From Ypsolopha sequella (taxonomy: Eukaryota; Arthropoda; Insecta; Lepidoptera; Ypsolophidae): a stretch of DNA of 64,000 nt. This document shows, in pieces, positions 1 to 8,334 of this stretch. Within the stretch, counting starts at the first letter, position 1. Every line of letters begins with the position of its first letter. The translations under genes were made by a program, and so were the position numbers. The DNA is taken from assembly GCA_934047225.1 (NCBI GenBank), contig OW203997.1, forward strand, positions 4,016,417 through 4,080,416. The letters run 5' to 3'. A model generated the notes under the pieces. The model did not search any database, had not been told where the DNA came from, and saw only the letters and a program-made list of their open reading frames with translations.

Positions 1-295
1 TATCATCCAGGCTATCGTCGGCACTTTTAGTAAAATAATCATCTAACTTTCGCTTGGCTGGCGGCGGTGCTGTGTTCAGATTTTCAGAATCTTGACTTGT
101 TGAAGCTGATATAACCTTGATATTATGTTTTGATAACAAATGTGTATGTAATCCCTTAGTTGATCCACCCAAAGTCTTGAGGATGGCTGGGCATCGCTTA
201 CATTTAGCACTATTCCCGTCCTTCGCAACTAAATAATAACTCCACACTGACGTCGTATCACTGTCTTTTTTATGTTTAACAAAGTCTCCCGCCAT
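1..295 (-). CDS. hAT transposase, N-terminal fragment (continues left of window)
   Basis: Start codon is the complement of 293-295. The frame stays open to the window edge and encodes the same first 98 residues as the intact transposase at 58090-60087, including the BED zinc finger (Cys32, Cys35, His52, His57). The catalytic RNase H-like domain is outside the window, so it is unknown whether this copy is intact. The domain is expected to bind the transposon ends. Seen: identity to the other copy. Known: BED fingers are the usual DNA-binding module of hAT transposases. Confidence 0.88.
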   Translation of the reverse strand, partial: MAGDFVKHKKDSDTTSVWSYYLVAKDGNSAKCKRCPAILKTLGGSTKGLHTHLLSKHNIKVISASTSQDSENLNTAPPPAKRKLDDYFTKSADDSLDD

Positions 296-824
296 TTGAT
301 ATACTTAATTTCAGATAATTGACTTTTAAATTTTAATGGCGTAGCCTACGTAACCCGTCACTGACAGAACAATAAATGAAAAAAATAAAACCTGATTTGC
401 ATATTTATACTTTCGTACAGGGAATCCCCGACGGGAAATACCCGCAACAATATTATGATATGAGATGATCGGGTGATTCCCCTGTTGGTCCGTTGGGGAA
501 TTACCTTAAGAGTATTGTATTAACGTATTCCGAGTGGGGAAGTCCCTTCTAAGTTCTACGACAAACATATTATTAGGACTGTACCTGTGTAGTAAATAGT
601 GGGTACCTACGTATTGTACGAGTTGCTTTTTGTCGTAATGTATTAAAATAATCTAGGCAAGGTTATTTTCAAGACGCAACGGACTACGGAATACAAACTA
701 GACTTGTTTGTGGCAATCCCGAAAATCCCGAGATTAGCCAAGTACAGTCCCGGGATTTTCGAGGCCAGAAAACGGTCGGGATCCCGGGATCCCGAGATTT
801 GGGATCCCGGGATTGTATTCTCTA
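1..824 (-). mobile_element. hAT transposon, right end of a copy cut by the window edge
   Basis: This stretch repeats 59793-60616 with a constant offset of 59792 and no difference I could find, including the terminal 17-bp inverted repeat ending at 824. It therefore carries the promoter-side end and the first ~98 codons of the hAT transposase on the minus strand; the rest lies left of the window. GGGATCCCGGG-type subterminal motifs crowd 755-812, as in the full copy. The 8 bp after the end are GTGATGAC, which should be this copy's target duplication and differs from the GTGGTCAT of the other copy, so the two are independent insertions rather than a segmental duplication. Confidence 0.93.
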
Positions 825-1436
825 GTGATGACCAATTTGACGTATAATTCTGGCGTGTGCGTCTTGTTTAATACTAAAATATTTTGAAAAATGGATTTGG
901 AACTTAATTATATTACTGTTTTTGACTACGTGCTAACTGTTTTACCAATACTATTTGATAGGCGAGTGTCCTTCTCAGGACGACGACGCGACGTTCATTG
1001 TTATTGTCGCAGATTTTGTCTGTCAGTTGGCATATAATCAACAACGTGAATGCTAATCTTTTTTTCCTTTTTAGGGTTCCGTACCCAAAGGGCTAAATGG
1101 AGCCCTACTAATGTCACGCTGCTGTCTGTCTCTCCGTCCGTCCGTATGTCACGGATATGTAGCTCGTAGACGAACATTTTGATGTGTGTCAACAACCCAA
1201 AACCGAATAGTATGTTCCCAAGTTCCCGTACATGAAAAAGGAAAAATTTTTTTTTTCTTACCCTAACATGTGTGTTGTCATTGTCAAGCTAGCATTTAAT
1301 ATTTGAAAATATTATCAATGTCCATCAATGTTGTCAGTTTATGACCAATGTTGTTACGGTGTCTACCTCAAATACAAAAGTAGTTATTATAGTTAGGAAT
1401 ATGGAATTTCTATATTGTACTATAATAATAATATAT
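825..1436. other. unassigned AT-rich spacer
   Basis: No supported gene. A compact patch around 1060-1170 ('tagggttccgtacccaaagg', then ctgtctgtctctccgtccgt) resembles a dispersed insect repeat but could not be assigned. The 64-codon frame on the minus strand here has no recognisable domain. Confidence 0.5.
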
Positions 1437-1453
1437 AGTCACGACATGAGTCC
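1437..1453 (-). mobile_element. left fragment of the interrupted tRNA-derived SINE
   Basis: The short string gtcacgacatgagtcc is the far end of the SINE whose other pieces are 2165-2189 and 10552-10830. A second copy at 16058 has the uninterrupted order cacgacatgaatccccaagg, which matches this piece joined to 2173. It is separated from the rest by the hAT element at 1454-2164. Confidence 0.7.
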
Positions 1454-2164
1454 TAGGGAAAGCAATCTTGCACCTAAATGTCAATCTCGGTATTTGCAAG
1501 ATTAAAAAGTCAATCTCGCAAGATCTCGATATTAGCGAGATCTTGCACTAATAAAAATTCTTTCGAAAAAATATTGTTTGAACTATTGGTTAGTAAAAAA
1601 AATAAAACACGATATTAATCCAATTAAAGGGATGATTTGAACATACTAATAATAGTTAATTATATTATTCTACTGACCATACTAAAAAGCTTTCCCAAAG
1701 AAATATACCAGCGCAAAAGAAAAAAAAAATTCTCCTATACGTAATAACTTTAAAAATCAACTGTAAATGTTGTATGGGCATGTGTTTTTTTTTTCATTTG
1801 CTTTGTTATGATTCTTTGGAAAATTTGTTTAGTGTGAACAGTAGAGTATATGATTTTATTTATAGCGTGTGTTTTCACTTTATATAGGCTAGCCCAGCCG
1901 CAGACAAGGTTCTTTCTAATTCCATGTTTTTAGTCATCAATTTCAACAAAATTATGTTGAAATGCAGTTATTGTCTTCTCGACCCAGCAAATCCAAAGCT
2001 TTATCTTTTTTTTCAAGTTATTCAAGTGTCGTCAATGCCCTGCATCTGTAATATGCGCTGCCGCTTGATCTCGCAATTCTTGCGAGATCTCGCACTGATA
2101 ACGATGCGTGATTGATCTTGCAATATATGTGCGAGATCTCGGTATATCGAGGTTGCATTCCCTA
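1454..2164. mobile_element. non-autonomous hAT element, 711 bp
   Basis: Ends are TAGGGAAAGCAATC on the left and the complement of TAGGGAATGCAACC on the right, an imperfect terminal inverted repeat of about 14 bp. It is flanked by a perfect 8-bp direct repeat ATGAGTCC (1446-1453 and 2165-2172). Eight-base duplications and T/CAGGG-type ends are hallmarks of hAT elements. There is no transposase frame; the short frames inside are AT-rich noise. Both subterminal regions are loaded with GCGAGATCTCG / CGAGATCTTGC motifs, likely transposase-binding repeats. Removing it restores the SINE sequence seen at 16058. Confidence 0.88.
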
Positions 2165-2189
2165 ATGAGTCCCCAAGGGGGTGTCAGAG

Positions 2190-2517
2190 TGTTACGTACC
2201 CTACACAACTAGTCATAGCATACCTCTGTTAACATTAGTCATTAATATTAGACCTTAAACTGACGATAACAACTTCCGTCGAAGATAACATTTACTATCT
2301 TCTACTTTCTCAAATTGTAATCTCTTAGTCACTAAGTTAGTTAAGTTAGTCAGAACATTCTGTTAGTCATAAGCGATAAGAGTAAGGGTATAAAACCCAA
2401 ACTCCCTATTATTATATTCATTCTAATTCCAGTCTCCACAGTGAGAACTCTTGTAATAATCTAAATAAAAATATAATTGTTTTTTAAAAACAAGTTTTCT
2501 GCTTCCAATATCTTACA
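2190..2517 (+). repeat. 5' LTR
   Basis: Begins TGTTACG and ends TTACA (TG...CA), 328 bp. It matches 10220-10547 with no difference I could see. Contains a TATA box (2389-2394, in gggtataaaaccc) and AATAAA at 2464-2469, so the transcription start probably lies between 2415 and 2435, with U3 before it and R/U5 after. Confidence 0.97.
2389..2394 (+). promoter_or_regulatory. LTR TATA box
   Basis: TATAAA inside a GC-flanked context, about 30 bp upstream of a plausible initiator near 2420-2430. The same box is at 10419-10424 in the 3' LTR, where it could drive transcription into flanking DNA. Confidence 0.65.
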
Positions 2518-2518
2518 T

Positions 2519-2532
2519 TGGCGCAGTCGGTA
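2519..2532 (+). promoter_or_regulatory. primer-binding site, tRNA-Ser type
   Basis: TGGCGCAGTCGGTA starts one base after the LTR and is complementary to the CCA-tailed 3' end of an insect serine tRNA (…TACCGACTGCGCCA, from general knowledge of Drosophila tRNA-Ser). Fourteen consecutive bases pair; the next base does not. This is the minus-strand DNA primer site used by several Drosophila gypsy-group elements. Confidence 0.82.
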
Positions 2533-2631
2533 CTGGATATAGTCAAATCGAAACGATCAGGACCTAGGACAAACATCGCCAAAAGGACCTGGACGGTGCC
2601 CGGAGGGCTTTAATAAAGATTTGCCGAAACC

Positions 2632-2660
2632 ATGCAAATTAAAATAATATTATTATGTTG
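2632..2660 (+). CDS. candidate short first env exon (leader ATG to splice donor)
   Basis: An ATG at 2632 in the untranslated leader, with a fair Kozak context (aaaccATG), opens nine hydrophobic/basic codons that end two bases into a codon at 2660, directly against GTAAGT (2661-2666). The peptide has the look of the start of a signal peptide. The acceptor at 8334 would preserve the frame into env. Errantivirus env mRNAs are known to be spliced from a leader exon. The splice is inferred and no RNA evidence is available here. Confidence 0.6.
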
Positions 2661-2825
2661 GTAAGTGGCTAAACTTGTTTGCTCGATTCCTCTGTGTTTT
2701 CTATTCCTGTGTTATTGTGTTATTCTATTTTACTGTGTTCCATATTATCTGTGTTTCCATTATATCACTGTGCTTATATTCACATATTATATATAAATCT
2801 CAAATCGCATATCTCTACGAAACTC

Positions 2826-3857
2826 ATGCCCTTAGAAATTAAAAACGAAATCTACCCTAACTTAAATTCTGAAATGGCGCTAGAAATAAATACGCTTCTA
2901 AAATTAATACCAAATTTTGATACAAATCAACCCGGTCAAGTATACAAATTCGCGAGATCATGTGATTCAGCATTTTCACTAGCATCAGAAAATCAGAAAC
3001 GAATCCTTTTAATCTATGCCCTAAACAATATCGTGGGTACAAACGCATCGGATGTGCATAGTAAACAGTATGCTTCTTGGGGAGACCTTCGATCATTCCT
3101 TATCAAAAAATTTTCCAATGTCAAGACGATATCTCACCTAAATCTTGAATTACAATCAATGTTCCAATTCGCAACCGAAACTATCACCGAATATCTACAT
3201 AGAGTAGATCTGTGTCGCGGAAAAATTATTGAAAAATTAAACGCGGAAATTGACGACAACTCGTTGATAGGTAGAATGAAGGCGACTGAAGAAACTGCTC
3301 TAAGAGTGTTCGAGATAGGACTAAATTATCCCGACATCGGTACAATGCTCCGTACTAAAGGTTTTACAACGCTATCCGAAGCAGGGCGGTTTGCTATCCA
3401 AGAAGATCAAATACGCGCAATGAACAGTGCAAGACAAACACTGTTCAAACAAACCCCACCTAGAACTCCTAAACACGTTGAGCACTATGCAAAAGACCTT
3501 GCAAAACCTGTACAAAAATCTTATAATTCAAGTACCTATTCAAACCGTTACACAGTCTCAAACGTCCCAAATCGAATGCAGGGAACATCGAACACAAATC
3601 AAGCGCAACAAAAAACGTGCAACTATTGCAAAAAACCTGGGCACTTAATTGCCGATTGTCGTAAGAGAGCGTTCAATAATAATCTTCGAGATAACCAAAA
3701 TCAACGCGCTCTACCTGCTCCACCGAAAAACGTTAATCATTTAAACTCGCCAGCGACCGACGAGATGAGCAACTCCTCGGAAACCGCTTTAGCCTCTTGC
3801 TCAATCACCCAGACTCAAGCATATCCCATGACAGAGAATTCCCAATTCGAGTGGTAA
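2826..3857 (+). CDS. gag: Gag polyprotein
   Basis: About 343 residues from ATG 2826. The frame is open from 2679, but residues from that upstream part are hydrophobic, unlike a Gag start, and an ATG there is absent or weak, so 2826 is preferred. The protein assembles the intracellular particle and binds genomic RNA. It has a helical capsid-like middle and one CCHC zinc knuckle (CX2CX4HX4C, residues 265-278, bases 3618-3659), followed by a basic tail. One knuckle is typical of the gypsy group, although many errantivirus Gags lack one. It overlaps pol by about 120 bp, with pol in the -1 frame, so Gag-Pol needs a frameshift. No premature stops. Confidence 0.9.
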   Translation: MPLEIKNEIYPNLNSEMALEINTLLKLIPNFDTNQPGQVYKFARSCDSAFSLASENQKRILLIYALNNIVGTNASDVHSKQYASWGDLRSFLIKKFSNVKTISHLNLELQSMFQFATETITEYLHRVDLCRGKIIEKLNAEIDDNSLIGRMKATEETALRVFEIGLNYPDIGTMLRTKGFTTLSEAGRFAIQEDQIRAMNSARQTLFKQTPPRTPKHVEHYAKDLAKPVQKSYNSSTYSNRYTVSNVPNRMQGTSNTNQAQQKTCNYCKKPGHLIADCRKRAFNNNLRDNQNQRALPAPPKNVNHLNSPATDEMSNSSETALASCSITQTQAYPMTENSQFEW

Positions 3858-6800
3858 ATACACCACCAAAACTAAATTCAGTAAATCAAATACATGAGGT
3901 ACAAAAACGTAATACGTCTTTAGAAATGAATAAACCAGTCTATCGGAGACAACTTAAAGACGCTTCTACGCAAACTGAATTTAGAGACGCTTCCACTCAA
4001 ACTCCCGATTTCTCGAATACTACCGAATCTCTTAAATCCACTGAATCTCTTAAATCTCGAAATCAAATCTATGGACAGGGTAGCCAGCCCCAAACTCATG
4101 ATCACTCTAAATCCTCTGAATCTCTTAAATCAAAAAATGAAATCCACGGACAGGGTAATCAGCCCCAAACTCGTGATGTCCTTAAATCTACTGAATTCTC
4201 GAAATCAAGTGAAATCCATGAACAGGGTAATCAGTCCCAAAACCGTGATTTCAATAATATCACTAAATCTTCGAAATCCAAGTCAAAATCTAAGTCAAAG
4301 CCTAAATCCAAACCCAAAACAAAATCTCAGTCAGAACTCAATTCCCAGAAATCTCGATCCCCAATTCAATCATACAATATATCTTCTTTAAACGATGTAC
4401 CACCAGTAAACCTACTTCATTGTACTTTCCATATCGAAGGCAAACCCGTTATTTTCCTGGTAGATACTGGAGCCGGAATTTCAATAGTCCGAAAAGATAA
4501 AATAGGCTCCTCACAAATAAACCAAAACGACGTAGTATCTATTGTAGGTATCTCCAGCACACAATCATCAACTCGCAGTTTCGGTACAGCCAACTTATCT
4601 CTAGACGACCTTCCAAAGTTCAAATTTCACGTAGCTAACTTAAACATTAAAGCTGATGGCATTCTAGGGAATGATTTCCTTTCCAAAAACAATGTCTACA
4701 TCTATGTCCAGTCAAAAACAATGCGTGTTCATAATAAAACATATAAACTCCATTCCCTTGAAGAAAAACAAGAAAAACTTCAAGGAAAACAAACCTTGAA
4801 TAAAAGATCCGAAACAGTAATCAAATGTACAACAAAGTCTATTAAATCCGGAGTAGCTATTGTAAATCAACAATTCTTAACCACTGGTGTTATCATTCCT
4901 CATGCTTTAGTCCATGTCGAAAACAACTCATTCCTAACTACTTGTGTAAACGCCAACAAAGTAGACAAAATAATAGACATTCCAAACATTGATGTTGACT
5001 CATTTAGCGAACAACAAATACATAATCTTAATGAACATCCTTCTGAGTCAGACAAACAACTCACTAGCTTATCAGACAGACAGGAGAAAGTACTCAACCT
5101 AATCAGAGATGAACATTTGAACAATGAGGAAAAGAATTCAATACACAAGATAATTTCCGAATACTCAGACATCTTTTATATAGAAGGAGACCATTTATCA
5201 TTTAGTAATCATTCGAAACATCATATTCGCACGACTACTGACATCCCGATTCATGCAAAAACATATCGATTCCCAAGAGTTCATGAACAAGAAGTAAAAA
5301 ATCAAGTACAGAAAATGTTAGATGAAGATATCATACAACCCAGTTGTTCACCATGGAGTAGCCCCCTTTGGGTCGTTCCAAAGAAACTAGATGCCTCAGG
5401 GAAACAAAAATGGCGTCTTGTAATAGATTATCGTAAACTTAATGACATAACAATAGGTGATAGCTATCCCTTACCAAACATCACAGACATTCTAGACAAA
5501 CTTGGTCATTCCCAATACTTTACAACATTAGATTTAGCATCAGGATTCCATCAATTAGAAGTTAATCCAGCTGACATTCCTAAAACTGCATTCACAACCC
5601 CCTATGGTCATTACGAATATAAAAGAATGCCTTTCGGTCTCAAAAACGCTCCAGCTACATTTCAACGCACCATGGATTCTGTTCTAATGGGGATTCAAGG
5701 AGAACGGTGTTTTGTGTATTTAGATGACATAGTAATTTTTGCATCAAGTCTCCAAGAACATGAAGAAAAACTTCATGAAGTATTTTCCAGACTTAGGAAA
5801 TATGAACTCAAGGTTCAACCAGACAAATGTGAATTTTTACGACGTGAAGTCGCTTATCTCGGGCATATTATCTCAAACGAAGGCGTAAAACCAAATCCTG
5901 CAAAAATTGAAGCTGTCAAAAATTTCCCAACTCCAAAGAATTGCAAGGACATCAAAAGCTTCTTAGGTCTAGCCGGATACTACAGAAGATTCATAGAAAA
6001 CTTCAGTCAAATAACAAAACCCCTTACTAGCCTCTTAAAGAAGGAAGTTCCTTTCATATGGGGTCAAACACAAGAAAACTCTTTCAACAAATGCAAACAT
6101 CTCCTTACTAACCCCCCAATACTTCAATATCCAGACTTCACAAAAGAGTTCATATTAACAACGGACGCTTCACTACATTCTATTGGCGCGATTCTTTCAC
6201 AAGGCGAAATAGGTAAAGACTTGCCCATAGCCTATGCATCAAGAACTTTAAACAAAGCTGAAACTAATTATTCTACAACGGAACGAGAAATGTTAGCCAT
6301 TGTATGGGCAGTTAAACACTTTCGACCTTATTTATTCGGTCAAAACTTCACAATAGTCACAGATCATCAACCACTAAGCTATTATATGAAAATCACAGAC
6401 CCAGGTAGCCGTCTTGCCAGATGGCAGTTCAAACTCGCTGGTTTTCAATACAAAATAGTCTATAAACCAGGAAAGAACAATACCAACGCTGACGCACTCT
6501 CAAGACCCCCTATTTCTACGACAAATATCGATCTTACAAATGACGATAGCACAAATCAAGAAACTCCTGACCATTATTTACAAGCCAATTATGAACATTT
6601 TTCTGACAATAGCTCTTATAACTTTGACACACCAAATCTTAAGATTTCACCAGATCGCCTCTTAGATTCTCGTCACAAAAATATCTTTATCCCCACCTCC
6701 TGCGAACTCTCTGATAAAAATGATTTATTCAACGAAGCTATTAGCTTGTGCTCTCAAGTCGATCCCTATTTAGAAAAATGTAAATCCCTATATGACAATG

Positions 6801-8098
6801 ATCTTCTAATATCAGATAACAAACAAAACATAGTTTTTGGATACTCAAGACCAAAACACTATGATTCATGGGACTCCGAAAGTTATTTCAAAACTCTATT
6901 AAATTATCTTCAAAAAAATGACGTTAAAACTCTTTGTATTCCTGACCTTAAGAATGATCCCACTTGTAAATTGCAAGGAAACGAACAATTACATATAACT
7001 GCATATTTAGCTGACACATATGAATGTGAAATAACAATTTGTCAAAATACTGTTAAATATCCATCTCAAGAACAAATACCCGAAATTCTCAAAAGTTTCC
7101 ACGATGAACCCTTATCTGGTCATCGAGGCATTATCGAAACTACGAGGAAAATACGGTCAGAATACTTCTGGAAAGGCATGACTGATGACATCAAGAAATA
7201 CATAGACAACTGTTTAGATTGCCAACGGAGTAAAATACAAAGAAAAACTTATAAAGCCCCGATGGTTATAACGACATCATCTAGTGAACCTTTCGAACGC
7301 GTGACTATTGATTTAGTTTCTTATTCTGACATAACAGGTGACTTCAATAAATACATTCTAACTTTACAAGATGATTTAACCCGATTTGTTCAAGCTTACC
7401 CAATTCCTGACAAACAGCCAGTCACAATAGCTAAAACTCTTTTAATCTTTTGTCAACACTTTGGTGTTCCCAAACGGTTCCATTCTGACCAAGGTGGAGA
7501 ATTTGTAAATAATATACTAAAACACTTAATGAAACAATTAGGTTGCAATCATACTTTGAGTACTGCCTACCATCCTCAAACAAATGGATCGTTAGAACGT
7601 TTTCATGCCGTCCTTAGAGATCATATTCGCATATATCATAAAAGAAGAAACTCAAACTGGGATCAAATAGTCCCTCTTGCTATTATGTGTCACAATACCT
7701 CTGTAAATCAATCAACTGGTTTTACTCCTCACGAACTACTTTTTGGATACAAACCCCATTCACTTTACTCTGCAAAAGACATCCGTGAATATACAACTAA
7801 CGATTATCTTAACGATTTCAATGAAAGATTAAAAATAACTCGAGAAATAGCTAAACGCAACGTAGAGTCCATGAAAGATAAAGCCAAGGAACGTTATGAC
7901 AAATCCATAAAGAATGTAGCTAAATTCAATGTAGGTGACAAAGTTATGCTCCAAATACCTAATCCAAATAACTTAGATCACAAATGGGAAGGACCTTATA
8001 ATATCACAAGAATAGGGTTCAATGAAAATTATGTTATCAATAAAACAGGACGAAATTATGTAGTGCATGCTAATCGGCTAAGACCATTGCATGACTAA
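3737..8098 (+). CDS. pol: Pol polyprotein: protease, reverse transcriptase, RNase H, integrase
   Basis: Open in the -1 frame relative to gag from 3737 to the stop at 8098. Counting residues from 3797, it is 1433 long. Order: low-complexity Ser/Lys/Gln linker with imperfect repeats (about 60-180); aspartic protease with DTG at 223-225; reverse transcriptase with YLDD at 641-644; RNase H with Asp790 and a TDH motif at Asp856; integrase with an HHCC zinc region starting near His1102 and a D,D35,E triad at Asp1172, Asp1231, Glu1267; and a GPY/F-like C-terminal module (WEGPY near 1397-1401). All key catalytic residues are present. It copies the RNA genome to DNA and inserts it. No internal stops. 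Confidence 0.95.
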   Translation, partial: SFKLASDRRDEQLLGNRFSLLLNHPDSSISHDREFPIRVVNTPPKLNSVNQIHEVQKRNTSLEMNKPVYRRQLKDASTQTEFRDASTQTPDFSNTTESLKSTESLKSRNQIYGQGSQPQTHDHSKSSESLKSKNEIHGQGNQPQTRDVLKSTEFSKSSEIHEQGNQSQNRDFNNITKSSKSKSKSKSKPKSKPKTKSQSELNSQKSRSPIQSYNISSLNDVPPVNLLHCTFHIEGKPVIFLVDTGAGISIVRKDKIGSSQINQNDVVSIVGISSTQSSTRSFGTANLSLDDLPKFKFHVANLNIKADGILGNDFLSKNNVYIYVQSKTMRVHNKTYKLHSLEEKQEKLQGKQTLNKRSETVIKCTTKSIKSGVAIVNQQFLTTGVIIPHALVHVENNSFLTTCVNANKVDKIIDIPNIDVDSFSEQQIHNLNEHPSESDKQLTSLSDRQEKVLNLIRDEHLNNEEKNSIHKIISEYSDIFYIEGDHLSFSNHSKHHIRTTTDIPIHAKTYRFPRVHEQEVKNQVQKMLDEDIIQPSCSPWSSPLWVVPKKLDASGKQKWRLVIDYRKLNDITIGDSYPLPNITDILDKLGHSQYFTTLDLASGFHQLEVNPADIPKTAFTTPYGHYEYKRMPFGLKNAPATFQRTMDSVLMGIQGERCFVYLDDIVIFASSLQEHEEKLHEVFSRLRKYELKVQPDKCEFLRREVAYLGHIISNEGVKPNPAKIEAVKNFPTPKNCKDIKSFLGLAGYYRRFIENFSQITKPLTSLLKKEVPFIWGQTQENSFNKCKHLLTNPPILQYPDFTKEFILTTDASLHSIGAILSQGEIGKDLPIAYASRTLNKAETNYSTTEREMLAIVWAVKHFRPYLFGQNFTIVTDHQPLSYYMKITDPGSRLARWQFKLAGFQYKIVYKPGKNNTNADALSRPPISTTNIDLTNDDSTNQETPDHYLQANYEHFSDNSSYNFDTPNLKISPDRLLDSRHKNIFIPTSCELSDKNDLFNEAISLCSQVDPYLEKCKSLYDNDLLISDNKQNIVFGYSRPKHYDSWDSESYFKTLLNYLQKNDVKTLCIPDLKNDPTCKLQGNEQLHITAYLADTYECEITICQNTVKYPSQEQIPEILKSFHDEPLSGHRGIIETTRKIRSEYFWKGMTDDIKKYIDNCLDCQRSKIQRKTYKAPMVITTSSSEPFERVTIDLVSYSDITGDFNKYILTLQDDLTRFVQAYPIPDKQPVTIAKTLLIFCQHFGVPKRFHSDQGGEFVNNILKHLMKQLGCNHTLSTAYHPQTNGSLERFHAVLRDHIRIYHKRRNSNWDQIVPLAIMCHNTSVNQSTGFTPHELLFGYKPHSLYSAKDIREYTTNDYLNDFNERLKITREIAKRNVESMKDKAKERYDKSIKNVAKFNVGDKVMLQIPNPNNLDHKWEGPYNITRIGFNENYVINKTGRNYVVHANRLRPLHD
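4021..4330 (+). repeat. coding imperfect repeats in the Gag-Pol linker
   Basis: Three imperfect units of roughly 75-85 bp encode variants of SLKSxNxIxGQGxQPQTxD, followed by a run of Ser-Lys pairs. They lie between the gag stop and the protease. The region is probably disordered and basic; its role is unknown. Confidence 0.75.
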
Positions 8099-8323
8099 AA
8101 ACTCAATCATGTAGTATTAAAGTATTTTTAGAAAGTTAAATCTTATTAAATTTCAGGGTATCCCAACAAATACTGGCATATCCTAATCCTTCTGATAATA
8201 AAACGAATAATTTCTATGAAACAATCAATAATCCATATATAAGTTTCATAGTATGCTCGATAATCAAATTAATATTCTATATTCTCTTATATAATTCGAT
8301 TAAAAATATATTCTGTATTAATT

Positions 8324-8334
8324 AATAATTTCAG
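8324..8334 (+). promoter_or_regulatory. candidate env splice acceptor
   Basis: An AT/T-rich tract ends in attaataatttcag. Joining after base 8334 keeps the phase of the donor at 2660/2661. A second AG at 8155-8156 (aaatttcag) joins to a frame that stops within about 60 codons and does not reach env. Confidence 0.6.

Noticed and set aside
2679..2825. gag starting at 2679
   Set aside because: The first 49 residues are hydrophobic and unlike Gag; the ATG at 2826 is preferred.
3724..3732. gaaaaac as the gag-pol slip site
   Set aside because: A -1 slip there meets a TAA at 3734 in the pol frame.
2857..5172. minus-strand and alternate-frame ORFs across gag and pol
   Set aside because: Shadows of the retroviral genes in other frames.
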